Source of the DNA: Dyadobacter sp. MSC1_007
Lineage (GTDB): Bacteria; Bacteroidota; Bacteroidia; Cytophagales; Spirosomataceae
Length of the DNA stretch: 64,000 bases
Direction of reading: 5' to 3'
NCBI RefSeq assembly: GCF_023667495.1
Contig: NZ_JAMOZL010000003.1
Location: 558,001 to 622,000, forward strand
A program made the translations under genes and the position numbers. Position 1 is the first letter of the stretch. Every line of letters begins with the position of its first letter. The notes beneath the pieces are model-generated. The model did not search any database. It saw only the letters and a program-made list of their open reading frames with translations, and was not told the origin of the DNA. Positions 26,363 through 34,371 of the stretch are shown here, one piece after another.

Positions 26363-26926
26363 CTAAGAAATGCGAGGGCGAAGCAATTCTTTTGCTGTTA
26401 TTTCAAAGTCCGGAAGGACGGGAAAAGCGGAGCAAATGTCGGAATCAGTGCATATCTTGACATTTTTGCGCGAAGTGTATACATATACAACTTCATTGTC
26501 CGGATAGATGTGCCAGACGACTTTTACAGTCGAATTAAAATATTCCACCAGTTTCTCTTCCACTTTTTCGGCGTCATCGGTAGGTGAAATAACTTCGATC
26601 AGAAATTCCGGAATGGGCTCTTCATCACTTGTTGCTGAGGCATCTATTTGCGGGCCGCTGAAATAGGCAAGGTCCGGTCGGCGCATCTGGATACCGTTAA
26701 GTATCACATCCTGTTCCATGATCAACGCGGCTCCCGTCAAGAAGGCACGTGTCCGGAAAAATAGCTGTTGTAACGTCCTAATGATGAACAAGTGTTTTTT
26801 CTTCACCTTGCCGAATCTGATTATCTTCCCGTCGTTCCATTCATATTTGTATCCATCGACAGGCTCCCACCGGATAAATTCATCCAGTGAATGTGGCAAG
26901 ACGGCAGATGTGGAACGGAGAATCAT
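26363..26926 (-). CDS. Uma2 family putative endonuclease
   Basis: A 187-aa protein of the Uma2 (DUF820) group with a restriction-endonuclease-like fold. Visible elements are the N-terminal block (SLDEFIRWEPVDGYKYEWND), the Asp motif RRPDLAYFS, and the E-x-x/K part PEFLIEVISPTDDAEKVEEK, which make up a PD-(D/E)xK-like core. Family members are abundant in cyanobacteria and Bacteroidota and their true role is unclear. It stands alone, about 70 nt downstream of the distal 37-bp repeat copy. The 130 nt between it and the large lipoprotein gene show nothing recognisable. Confidence 0.88.
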   Translation of the reverse strand: MILRSTSAVLPHSLDEFIRWEPVDGYKYEWNDGKIIRFGKVKKKHLFIIRTLQQLFFRTRAFLTGAALIMEQDVILNGIQMRRPDLAYFSGPQIDASATSDEEPIPEFLIEVISPTDDAEKVEEKLVEYFNSTVKVVWHIYPDNEVVYVYTSRKNVKICTDSDICSAFPVLPDFEITAKELLRPRIS

Positions 26927-26996
26927 AATTGCTTAGGCTGTGTAAGTTTAATGCTTTATCGGGGTTATCGATGTATATAAATTTAAGAAATCAATT

Positions 26997-27033
26997 CAAT
27001 CAAAACAATTCCAGCTGCCCGTCCCATCCTTTG
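26997..27033. repeat. 37-bp direct repeat, distal copy
   Basis: Identical over 37 bp to 27811-27847. On the minus strand it reproduces the last codons of the DUF763 gene (KGWDGQLELF then stop), but without an upstream reading frame. With the other copy it brackets the higBA module, as expected of a duplicated insertion target or a recombination scar. Confidence 0.9.
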
Positions 27034-27161
27034 ATGGTCGGGCGTTACCAGTATAGTTACCCAGGGCATATCTAGTCCGGATTTTCTTTGGATAAGCCTA
27101 AGATATCTGGACGCCTGGCAGCCTCCATTTTTATTCGTCAAGGTAAGGATTTGCCTTGATT

Positions 27162-27494
27162 TCAAGCTGATTGGAGGTTTTGTTTTTCGGAGGGTAAAAA
27201 GTGATGGATGTTGGCACGGTCGATCTTTTTTTCGGCATGCCACAATTCGTAATCCAGTTGAAGTTTAAGCCAAAATCCAGGGCTTGACCCAAATGCTTCG
27301 GACAACCTTACTGCCATTTCGGAGTTGACTCCCTGATGTTCATTTAGAATATTGGAAAGCGTCCGGGATGAGATTCCTAATCCTTTGGCTACTTCCCGAA
27401 TGGAAAGTTCCCTTCCTGTTTCTTCTTTTATACCCTCCAAAATGTCCCTGATCATCGAACCTGGGTGTGGGGGCCTCATTTCTCTTGCAGTCAT
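27162..27494 (-). CDS. higA: HigA family antitoxin (XRE HTH)
   Basis: A 110-aa helix-turn-helix protein. The start is taken as ATG 27494 (MTAREMRPPHPGSMIRDILE), 2 nt after the HigB stop. The HTH is at about 30-75 (ELSIREVAKGLGISSRTLSN, ILNEHQGVNSEMAVRLSEAF) and is followed by the HigA-type GSSPGFWLKLQLDYELWHAE. It would bind and neutralise HigB and repress the operon. As usual for higBA, the toxin gene comes first. A 24-bp inverted repeat in the promoter is a plausible HigA operator. The antitoxin frame is intact although the toxin frame is not. Confidence 0.93.
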   Translation of the reverse strand: MTAREMRPPHPGSMIRDILEGIKEETGRELSIREVAKGLGISSRTLSNILNEHQGVNSEMAVRLSEAFGSSPGFWLKLQLDYELWHAEKKIDRANIHHFLPSEKQNLQSA

Positions 27495-27496
27495 AA

Positions 27497-27774
27497 TCAA
27501 TGGTAGTCTATACAGTCAATATCAGATGCATTTCCGTTTTCGAAGCGAAAGATGATCCGGTAATTGCCATTTATCTTAATGGACCAATAATCTTTTAAAT
27601 TGCCTTTCAGTTGGTGCAGATTCCAGCCAATTACATCAAGTTCCTCAACTGACCGGGCTTCGTCCAGGCGATAGAGGATTCTTCTGATTTTTTCAACGTG
27701 GTGTGCTTGCAGCTTGGAGGGATTGTCACTTTCGAAAAAAATCGCAGACCTTTGTGCTTGAAATTTTCGATCAT
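27497..27774 (-). pseudogene. higB: HigB toxin (RelE-like mRNA interferase) with frameshift at a seven-T run
   Basis: Read across one frameshift, this encodes a normal-length (about 92 aa) HigB: the ATG at 27774 gives MIENFKHKGLR, then FF, and in the other frame FESDNPSKLQAHHVEKIRRI through LHQLKGNLKDYWSIKINGNY to CIDYH, the RelE/HigB core. The break lies at a run of seven T (27735-27741); eight would restore the frame, as would a -1 slip on UUU UUU. The open frame from further upstream (27892) lacks the HigB N-terminus. So it is an inactivated toxin, a slippage-dependent gene, or a sequencing error in a homopolymer. HigB proteins cleave mRNA on the ribosome. Confidence 0.8.
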
Positions 27775-27782
27775 TGTAATAC

Positions 27783-27813
27783 CAAAAGTAACACATCCCG
27801 TCAAGTGTTACAA
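27783..27813 (-). promoter_or_regulatory. higBA promoter with embedded operator-like inverted repeat
   Basis: On the minus strand there is TTG (27811-27813), a 20-nt spacer and TACTTTTG (27783-27790), a full match to the Bacteroidota promoter layout, ending 9 nt before the higB ATG. An inverted repeat GTAACAC-N10-GTGTTAC (27788-27811) spans from the -33 to the -7 element, a natural place for HigA autorepression. The -33 TTG is the last part of the 37-bp repeat, that is, of the DUF763 gene end. Confidence 0.75.
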
Positions 27814-27847
27814 TCAAAACAATTCCAGCTGCCCGTCCCATCCTTTG
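27811..27847. repeat. 37-bp direct repeat, proximal copy (3' end of DUF763 gene)
   Basis: Exact match to 26997-27033. This copy is the functional 3' end of the DUF763 gene, encoding KGWDGQLELF and the stop. The 777 bp between the two copies hold only higB, higA and about 130 nt of non-coding sequence. Confidence 0.9.
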
Positions 27848-29019
27848 GGTTTTTTGGCTTTTCCCATCACAGTACGGCCGCCGTATTTCCACGAGTTGTC
27901 CCTTTCCTGTTTCACGATATCATTGAAACGGTTATTAGGCTGGAAATCCTCTTCGAGGCGGGCTGCTACTTTGGAAAGATTTTTCAAAGCATCTGACTTG
28001 TCTTTGTCACCCATTTTGGCCTTCTGAATGGCCCGGTCGAGTGTCAGGATCGACTCGTCGTATATTGCAACAGGCACCGGAAAAGGATGGCCGTCTTTGC
28101 CGCCATGCGCAAACGAAAACCGCGCGGGATCAGAGAACCGCGAGGGAGTGCCATGGATGATCTCGCTTACGAGTGTCAAAGATTGAATGGTGCGCGGACC
28201 GACGCCTTCGAGCATCAGCAACGATTCCATGTCGGCAACCGGGTTGTCATGTGCCAGCGCCAGAACGGCGCCGAGCCTTTTCAGGTTCACATCTTCAGCA
28301 CGGACGTCGTGATGGCCTGGCATCACTAGTTTGGTTACCTCGCGCATAATATGATCCGGGTTTTCTTTGGTTAAATCCAGGATGCCTGCGCGGGTCGGGG
28401 CCGCCATTTTATCGGTCAGGTTAAGGATCTTGCCCTGATTGTGGCCATAGATAAATGTATGTGGCTCTTCAATGAATGATTTAATGCTGGGGGAATGCCA
28501 ATGGTAACGGCGCGCAACCCGTTCGCCTGTATTCATGCCTTGCTGGATTACCGTCCAGTTACCTTCCCGTGACAGTACAAACGAATGTAAATAGAGCTGA
28601 AAACCATCCTGAATGGCAGTATTATCAACTTTGGCCGACAGCTTGCTGTTATGTACAAGCAAATTTCCGTCCAAACCGGTTTTATCCGCAATCGCTAATA
28701 ATTCAGCCGGCGTTTGACGGGAGTACTTTCCCCTGCCACCGCAAATATAAATGCCCAACTCCGCCGATTTCCTGTTCACCGATTGCTTCAATGCGCCCAT
28801 TACCGAGGTGGTAATGCCCGACGAATGCCAATCCATGCCTAGCACACAACCGAGCGACTGAAACCAGAACGGGTCGCTCATTTTCTGTAACAATGCGTCG
28901 CGGCCGTATTCGATCACGATGGATTCCACGATCGCTCCACCCAGCGCGCTCATCCGCTGAGCAAGCCAGATTGGCACTTTCCCGTAATGAAGGGGTAAAT
29001 CTGCGTGGCCACTTTTCAT
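27814..29019 (-). CDS. DUF763 domain protein
   Basis: A 401-aa protein of the DUF763 family, known from archaea and scattered bacteria, function unknown. The start is the ATG at 29019 (MKSGHADLPLHYGKVPIWLA), the conserved family N-terminus; the frame is open to 29091 but adds non-conserved residues. Other features are GIYICGGRGKYSRQTP, LLVHNSKLSAKVDN, and a helix-hairpin-helix-like LLMLEGVGPRTIQSL near residue 280, which suggests nucleic-acid binding. The C-terminus is K/G-rich and ends KGWDGQLELF. The gene end is duplicated downstream, beyond the higBA module, and the higBA promoter uses its last bases. Confidence 0.92.
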   Translation of the reverse strand: MKSGHADLPLHYGKVPIWLAQRMSALGGAIVESIVIEYGRDALLQKMSDPFWFQSLGCVLGMDWHSSGITTSVMGALKQSVNRKSAELGIYICGGRGKYSRQTPAELLAIADKTGLDGNLLVHNSKLSAKVDNTAIQDGFQLYLHSFVLSREGNWTVIQQGMNTGERVARRYHWHSPSIKSFIEEPHTFIYGHNQGKILNLTDKMAAPTRAGILDLTKENPDHIMREVTKLVMPGHHDVRAEDVNLKRLGAVLALAHDNPVADMESLLMLEGVGPRTIQSLTLVSEIIHGTPSRFSDPARFSFAHGGKDGHPFPVPVAIYDESILTLDRAIQKAKMGDKDKSDALKNLSKVAARLEEDFQPNNRFNDIVKQERDNSWKYGGRTVMGKAKKPKGWDGQLELF

Positions 29020-29154
29020 AATGATACAAGTTACGAATTTAACGGCACAGGCGGGCCGTGCCGCGGACATAAACGCGGTACAGTTTCCCAATGGTATAAT
29101 TTTTTGTTAAAATGCAGCTACAAACCGCTTTGCACAAATCATTCTTCAAACTAA

Positions 29155-30459
29155 ATGGCTATCCAGGTCTTAATCACGCTAGTACTCGTTCTTCTGAATG
29201 GCTTCTTTGTTGCAGCAGAATTTGCGATCGTCAAAATCAGGGTATCGCAGTTGGAACAAAAGGCGCAGGAGGGGAACCGTATGGCCATTCTTTCGAAGCA
29301 AATTGTTTCTAATCTCGATGGTTACCTGGCTGCCACGCAATTCGGGATCACGCTGGCAAGCCTTGGATTGGGTTGGATAGGGGAGCCGGTGGTGTCCAAG
29401 ATTTTGATTGGGGCAATGGAGCTTGTAGGCCTTTCGCTTGACCCTGAACTGGCCCACCAGATAGCTTTACCGACTGCATTTGCAATTATTACCGTGTTGC
29501 ACATCGTTTTTGGAGAGTTGGCGCCCAAGTCGATCGCGATCCAGCGGCCTGAGTCTACGACGTTGGTTTTATCTTACCCGTTGCATGTGTTTTTCCTCAT
29601 ATTCAGGCCGGTGGTGTGGGTTCTGAATGGAATTGCCAATGTAATTCTGAAAGCGGTTGGGATCACACCTTCGCACGGAAGCGAGGTGCATAGCAGTGAT
29701 GAATTGCGCTACCTGGTACAGCAGCAAAAGGATAGTGGGATGATCGAAGCGGCTGATTACGATTTGATTAAAAATGCTTTCAACTTTTCAGAACGGCTTG
29801 CACGGCAGATCATGATCCCGCGCCCGCAGGTGACAGGAATCGATATTAATGATTTTAGCGAGGCCAAGCTGGAAAAGGTGATCGAAGACGGTTACTCCAG
29901 AATGCCGGTGTACGAGGATACGCTGGATCAGATCATCGGTGTACTGCATTTGAAAGACCTATTATTGAGAATGCGGCAGGGGAAAGAAATTGTTCTCCAA
30001 GAGCTTGTCAGACCGGTTGCAACAGTCCACGGATCAAAGCCGATCGGTGCATTGCTGCGTGATTTTCAGCTGAACCGTCAGCAAATGGCCGTAATTATCG
30101 ATGAATACGGCGGCGTGGACGGGATCGTAACGATGGAGGATATCCTGGAAGAGCTGGTAGGGGAGATTCAGGACGAATATGACAACGAAGCGCCTATCGT
30201 GAGAAACGAAAGCGATAATACCTATACGGTACAGGGTTCGGCGGCGATTGGCGATATTAATGATAAATTACCACACGATATCACCAAAAGACCCGATTAC
30301 GAGACTTTGGCGGGCTTTCTGATCTGGAAGTTTGGCAGGATACCGGCAGTCGGAGAGACGCTCAAAACCAAGCATTATGAATTTACAATCTTGAAAAAGC
30401 AAAGGAGCACGATTTCGCAAGTTAAAATAGCAGTTCTTGATACTTCCAATATATTTTAA
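29155..30459 (+). CDS. CorC/HlyC family membrane protein with CBS domains
   Basis: A 434-aa protein of the UPF0053 (hemolysin-like, CNNM/CorC) family. Residues 1-190 are the DUF21 membrane domain (NGFFVAAEFAIVKIRVSQLE, TLASLGLGWIGEP, IVFGELAPKSIAIQRP), about 205-330 a CBS pair (MIPRPQVTGIDIND, GYSRMPVYEDTLDQIIGVLH, MAVIIDEYGGVDGIVTMEDI), and 345-430 the CorC_HlyC transporter-associated domain. Such proteins are linked to Mg2+/Co2+ efflux or membrane cation homeostasis. It is divergent from the DUF763 gene and stands alone. Confidence 0.93.
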   Translation: MAIQVLITLVLVLLNGFFVAAEFAIVKIRVSQLEQKAQEGNRMAILSKQIVSNLDGYLAATQFGITLASLGLGWIGEPVVSKILIGAMELVGLSLDPELAHQIALPTAFAIITVLHIVFGELAPKSIAIQRPESTTLVLSYPLHVFFLIFRPVVWVLNGIANVILKAVGITPSHGSEVHSSDELRYLVQQQKDSGMIEAADYDLIKNAFNFSERLARQIMIPRPQVTGIDINDFSEAKLEKVIEDGYSRMPVYEDTLDQIIGVLHLKDLLLRMRQGKEIVLQELVRPVATVHGSKPIGALLRDFQLNRQQMAVIIDEYGGVDGIVTMEDILEELVGEIQDEYDNEAPIVRNESDNTYTVQGSAAIGDINDKLPHDITKRPDYETLAGFLIWKFGRIPAVGETLKTKHYEFTILKKQRSTISQVKIAVLDTSNIF

Positions 30460-30520
30460 TGGCGTTAATAGTGTCCTAATATATTGTTATTGAGTTGTTT
30501 TGTGTATAAACTGCATTGCC

Positions 30521-30910
30521 ATGAAAAAGCTCCCTCACAACGAAGGCCTATTGTTTTTGATGTTACTAATTTCTTATCAAGTATCAGCCCAAAAATCTGA
30601 GAAGGACACTTTCCCAACCTATGAACAGATCCGTGGCAACAAAGCGGAGACTTTCGATTATGTAGGTCCGGGAGGTAATTCGTGGACGGTCGTACGAAGA
30701 GAAATGGTTGCCTCACCTTACCTCAATGCTTTTACTTACCCGGAAGGGCGCGCAGTTTATTATCTGAACGGCAAAAAAATGAAAAGCAAGAAAAGAGCCG
30801 AGCAGGAGCTAAACGAAAAATGTGGCAACGTGGAAAGTGTATCGATCGGTCCTGTAGAAACCGGCGGCAAGCGGATTATACGGATTGATTATGAAGAAAA
30901 AAAGAATTAA
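30521..30910 (+). CDS. Small exported hypothetical protein
   Basis: A 129-aa protein with signal peptide MKKLPHNEGLLFLMLLISYQVSAQ; the ATG at 30521 is preferred over an upstream TTG because it gives a clean signal peptide. The mature part is basic and polar (YVGPGGNSWTVVRREM, YYLNGKKMKSKKRAEQELNE). No family is recognised. It may be periplasmic. Its stop codon abuts the stop codon of the convergent SDR gene with no spacing at all. Confidence 0.7.
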   Translation: MKKLPHNEGLLFLMLLISYQVSAQKSEKDTFPTYEQIRGNKAETFDYVGPGGNSWTVVRREMVASPYLNAFTYPEGRAVYYLNGKKMKSKKRAEQELNEKCGNVESVSIGPVETGGKRIIRIDYEEKKN

Positions 30911-31600
30911 TCAAGCCTCATTATAAAACTTCAAAACAGTCTGCCGGAGCTTACTACCCGTATCGCTGAGAATGAATGCAATTCCTTCCGCGATATCCGA
31001 AGCAGGAATCCATTTGCTGAAATCGGCACCAGGCATGGCTGAACGATTGTCGGGCGTATCGATTATGCTGGGCACTATGACCGTCGCGCGGATGTTTTTG
31101 GATTTACCTTCCGCATTGATGATCTCAGCCATTTGAAAAATAAGCGTTTTCGAGAGTGTGTAGGCGAAACTTCCCGCGCCAGCTTCCGCGACTAATGCCG
31201 GGCGCGCACCTATGAATATGAACTGCCCGCCACCCACTGCTTCAAAATGCTTCATTAATGGCTTGACAAGATGGAATGCGGTGGCAAAGTTCATTGTCAT
31301 CATTTTCTCAATGTCGGAGTCGGTCGTGTCGGTCAGCTTGCCCATTGCAAAACCACCAGCCAGAAAAACCCCCGCTTCGATCCTGGACGCATTGCCAATG
31401 GCTTCTGCCACAAACTGCTCTGACTGCTCTTCGCTGGCCAGATCGGCGAAGTAGTTCGAAACGTTCGCATTATCGCGGTATGCATCCGTTTTTCCTTCGC
31501 GAACATTGATATGTAAGCCATAACCAAGGTCAGTAAGTTTTTTTACAACATCCTTCCCCAGATTTCCGGTTGCTCCGCTGACAATGAGTTGTTTTGACAT
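30911..31600 (-). CDS. SDR family oxidoreductase
   Basis: A 229-aa Rossmann-fold protein. The N-terminus MSKQLIVSGATGNLGKDVVK carries the nucleotide-binding GxxGxxG-type motif, FLAGGFA replaces the usual NNAG strand, and a Tyr-x-x-x-Lys-like YTLSK is present (SFAYTLSKTLIFQMAE). Substrate unknown. galU lies 21 nt upstream on the same strand, so the two may be cotranscribed. Tail-to-tail contact with the plus-strand gene is exact (30910/30911). Confidence 0.88.
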   Translation of the reverse strand: MSKQLIVSGATGNLGKDVVKKLTDLGYGLHINVREGKTDAYRDNANVSNYFADLASEEQSEQFVAEAIGNASRIEAGVFLAGGFAMGKLTDTTDSDIEKMMTMNFATAFHLVKPLMKHFEAVGGGQFIFIGARPALVAEAGAGSFAYTLSKTLIFQMAEIINAEGKSKNIRATVIVPSIIDTPDNRSAMPGADFSKWIPASDIAEGIAFILSDTGSKLRQTVLKFYNEA

Positions 31601-31621
31601 GGTTATGGCTTACTGAATCAG

Positions 31622-32485
31622 TTATTTATTTAAAATATCAATAAGAAACTGACGGAATGGCTCCGCAAATTCTTTTCTCTTCAATGCAAATTCGACGGTC
31701 GTTTTGAGATAATCCAGCTTGTCGCCGATATCGTGACGTTTCCCTTCGATATGATGGGCAAAGATATTTTCACGTTTCAAAAGCAATAATAACGAGTCAG
31801 TAAGCTGGATTTCGTTGTTTTTCCCTTTTGGCGTTTGCTCGATCGTGTTGAAAATTTCAGGGGTAAGCACATAACGTCCGGCAATGGCGAGATTGGAAGG
31901 CGCTTTATCGATTGCCGGTTTCTCAACCAGTGTACTCAGCTCCATAATCGAATCGCTCAGCGAAGTTCCACCCACGATACCATAGCGGTTCACTTTGTTA
32001 GCGGGTACTTCCTCCACGGCGATCACCGAGCCGCCGTATTGCTCGTAAGTGTCCATCAACTGTTGCGTAACCGGGATCACAGAATCCATGATTGTGTCGC
32101 CCAGTAGCACTGCGAATGGTTCATTACCAACGTGGTGGCGTGCATAGTAGATTGCATCCCCAAGGCCATTTGCCTCTTTTTGTCTTACAAAATGCACGTT
32201 GGCCATGTCGGCCAGGCGTCGCATTTCATTGAACCATAGCAGGTCTTCCTTTTCTTCCAGACGGCTTTCAAGCTCCACATTCCGGTCGAAGTGGTCCTCG
32301 ATGGCGCGCTTTCCTTTTCCGGAAATGATCAAAATATCTTCAATTCCCGAATCCACGGCTTCCTGAACCACATATTGAATGGTAGGAATGTCGATAATCG
32401 GAAGCATTTCTTTGGGCATCGATTTGGTTGCCGGAAGAAAACGGGTTCCTAGCCCGGCAGCAGGTATAACAGCTTTGCGAATCAT
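31622..32485 (-). CDS. galU: UTP-glucose-1-phosphate uridylyltransferase
   Basis: A 287-aa nucleotidyltransferase making UDP-glucose from UTP and glucose-1-phosphate. The signature GLGTRFLPATKSMPKE follows the start, with IIDIPTIQYVVQEAVDSGI, FVRQKEANGLGDAIYYAR, FAVLLGDTIM, VEEVPANKVNRYGIVGG and LVEKPAIDKAPSNLAIAGRY further on. Length is typical of GalU. UDP-glucose feeds polysaccharide and nucleotide-sugar synthesis; the sugar-kinase-like gene 157 nt upstream on the same strand fits a nucleotide-sugar theme. Confidence 0.96.
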   Translation of the reverse strand: MIRKAVIPAAGLGTRFLPATKSMPKEMLPIIDIPTIQYVVQEAVDSGIEDILIISGKGKRAIEDHFDRNVELESRLEEKEDLLWFNEMRRLADMANVHFVRQKEANGLGDAIYYARHHVGNEPFAVLLGDTIMDSVIPVTQQLMDTYEQYGGSVIAVEEVPANKVNRYGIVGGTSLSDSIMELSTLVEKPAIDKAPSNLAIAGRYVLTPEIFNTIEQTPKGKNNEIQLTDSLLLLLKRENIFAHHIEGKRHDIGDKLDYLKTTVEFALKRKEFAEPFRQFLIDILNK

Positions 32486-32642
32486 AGTTGGCTTTCGGCT
32501 GCCGGCGATCAGCCGTCAGCGCTGGTTTTGATTAAGTTAATCCGGCGGGTGGTAATGGTCATTCCGCCGGTTTTAAATATAGTTGAGTAAAAAAACAATT
32601 AATGACTATCCCTGACTAGTGACTTTCCTGACTACTTGACCT

Positions 32643-33638
32643 TTAAACTACAAACGGCTTGATCACCCGCGCATTGAATTTCTTCAACTGGACAAAAAGC
32701 TGGTTGAGCATATCATCGTCGTGGTATATTCCGATGATGGTGCCGCCTGAGCCGGCAAACTTGGCGGAGGCCCCACAAGCCCGTGCCGCATTGATTAATG
32801 CTTTATTGGAATCAGGTACATTATAGATCTTGCAACGGAGGTCGAAATTTTCGTTCATCAACTGGTGGAGATCGTCGGAACGGCCTTCCAACAAAGCTGC
32901 TTTGCCATCTTCCGCCTTTTGTGCGATCTGGCCGAGGACGTCAATCACTTCCTGTTCACCGCGGTCGAAGCGTGCCCTCACATCGCTATGGACCTTTCCC
33001 GAAACTTTACTGAGATTAGTATTATAGGCAACATAAAGTTTGGGCAGTAATTCAGGGTTAATGCGTTCATATTTGCCGTAGCCTTTCGTTTCGATCATCG
33101 ATTTATCAAAATCCATATACACGCAGCCCTCGTAGCACTGGATCACGCGGTCTTGTAATCCAGCAGTAATGCCCAGCTCTTCTGTTTCAGTCACCATCAC
33201 AAGCTGAGGCAATATCTCAATAGGAATCTCAACTTTGTAAAACTGCATTAGTGCCCTGAACAGCGCTACGACAATCGCACTTGAACCCGACATTCCGACC
33301 TGGCGCGGGATCGATGAGCGGTAACGCACCGTGAAGTTTTTGTTGGGCAAACGAATGCCATTTTCTTCACAGTAATCTCCAAACTTCTTGATACCGGCCT
33401 TAATCAACGGAATGCCGCCATTATAGCCCAACATGCTTACCGAATCGCGCAAATGGAAAATGCTCCGGAAAGTGCTCGAATCCTGCGGCTGTGATTCAAT
33501 ATGTAGTTCGGGTGATTCGTAAAGCGAAATGGAAGCGCCGAAATTTCTTACGGATATGGAAATCGTTTTCCCAAAAAAGCCATCAGAAGGATTGCCCAGC
33601 AGCCCAGCACGGGCATAGGCGCGTGTTTCAATAATCAA
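32643..33638 (-). CDS. GHMP kinase (glucuronokinase-like)
   Basis: A 331-aa sugar or mevalonate-type kinase. The start is taken as TTG 33638, giving MIIETRAYARAGLLGNPSDG, the conserved N-terminus of this group. The frame is open to an ATG at 33791, but that would add a hydrophobic stretch encoded across the terminator of the upstream YceI gene, so it is rejected. GHMP motifs: ATP loop SSIPRQVGMSGSSAIVVAL, and motif 3 AKFAGSGGTIIGIYHD. LGNPSDGFFGKTISISVRNF resembles plant glucuronokinase and related bacterial sugar-1-kinases. Substrate is not established. galU follows 157 nt downstream, consistent with activated-sugar metabolism. Confidence 0.85.
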   Translation of the reverse strand: MIIETRAYARAGLLGNPSDGFFGKTISISVRNFGASISLYESPELHIESQPQDSSTFRSIFHLRDSVSMLGYNGGIPLIKAGIKKFGDYCEENGIRLPNKNFTVRYRSSIPRQVGMSGSSAIVVALFRALMQFYKVEIPIEILPQLVMVTETEELGITAGLQDRVIQCYEGCVYMDFDKSMIETKGYGKYERINPELLPKLYVAYNTNLSKVSGKVHSDVRARFDRGEQEVIDVLGQIAQKAEDGKAALLEGRSDDLHQLMNENFDLRCKIYNVPDSNKALINAARACGASAKFAGSGGTIIGIYHDDDMLNQLFVQLKKFNARVIKPFVV

Positions 33639-33769
33639 TTTAATATCGTTTTTAGCCGAAAGTAATACCAGTAGGACGATAGAATACAGTTTCGCCCTGA
33701 ATGTGCGTGTATTCTGCTTTTTTATCCAATGAGAATTGAAATGTATTAACCAACCGGCTATAAACAAAA

Positions 33770-33796
33770 AAAGCGGGATAAAATTATCCACGCTTT
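33770..33796 (-). terminator. Terminator of the YceI gene
   Basis: On the minus strand a stem of about 12 bp with one bulge (AAAGCGTGGATAA paired with TTATCCCGCTTT) is followed by TTTTTTTG. It lies 30 nt after the YceI stop and overlaps the apparent 5' extension of the GHMP kinase frame, which argues against the longer start for that kinase. Confidence 0.78.
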
Positions 33797-33825
33797 CTTG
33801 AGTAAGAGGAACGGTTAATCCGATA

Positions 33826-34353
33826 TTATTGCTTCACCACCTGAACATTGGCGATCAATTTCACGTCATCGCCTACTACAACGCCACCCGCTTCGGTCAC
33901 TGCGCTCCACTCGAGACCGAATTCCTTACGGTTTATTTTTCCTGAGATTTCAAAACCTGACTTGTTGTTGCCATAGAAGTCGGTCATGTTACCGCCATAT
34001 TCAACGGCAAAGTCAACGGCTTTCGTCACGTTTTTGACGGTCAGGTCGCCATGCAGTTTATAGCTGTCGTCGCCTTTCTTTTGCAGCTTTCCGCTGAAAG
34101 AAAGTTTTGGGTGATTTGCGGCATCGAAGAAATCTGGTGATTTCAGGTGCTCGTCGCGTTGCGATTGGTTGGTATCTATGCTGGTAACATCCGCCGAAAA
34201 ATGAACAGTAGCGCCGTCGAAGTCTTCGTTTTCGGTTTCAATGCCTCCTTCGAAGCTTTTGAATGAGCCGGTAACAGTGGAAATTACAAGGTGTTTTACT
34301 TTGAACTGGATCTCGGAATGCGTTGGGTCAATTACCCATTTAGTAGTAGCCAT
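33826..34353 (-). CDS. YceI family protein (cytoplasmic-type)
   Basis: A 175-aa lipocalin-like YceI protein (MATTKWVIDPTHSEIQFKVK, HFSADVTSIDTNQSQRDEHL, KLSFSGKLQKKG, SGKINRKEFGLEWSA). YceI folds bind polyisoprenoids or other amphiphiles. Unlike the second YceI gene in this window (53884) it has no signal peptide. It is monocistronic, with a terminator downstream and a long inverted repeat in its promoter region that suggests repression by a dimeric regulator. Confidence 0.95.
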   Translation of the reverse strand: MATTKWVIDPTHSEIQFKVKHLVISTVTGSFKSFEGGIETENEDFDGATVHFSADVTSIDTNQSQRDEHLKSPDFFDAANHPKLSFSGKLQKKGDDSYKLHGDLTVKNVTKAVDFAVEYGGNMTDFYGNNKSGFEISGKINRKEFGLEWSAVTEAGGVVVGDDVKLIANVQVVKQ

Positions 34354-34371
34354 GTCTATATTTAGTTTATG

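Noticed and set aside
26983-27243. 86-aa minus-strand ORF between the distal repeat and higA
   Set aside because: It overlaps higA out of frame, its C-terminus is a shifted reading of the duplicated DUF763 gene end, and its composition is not protein-like.
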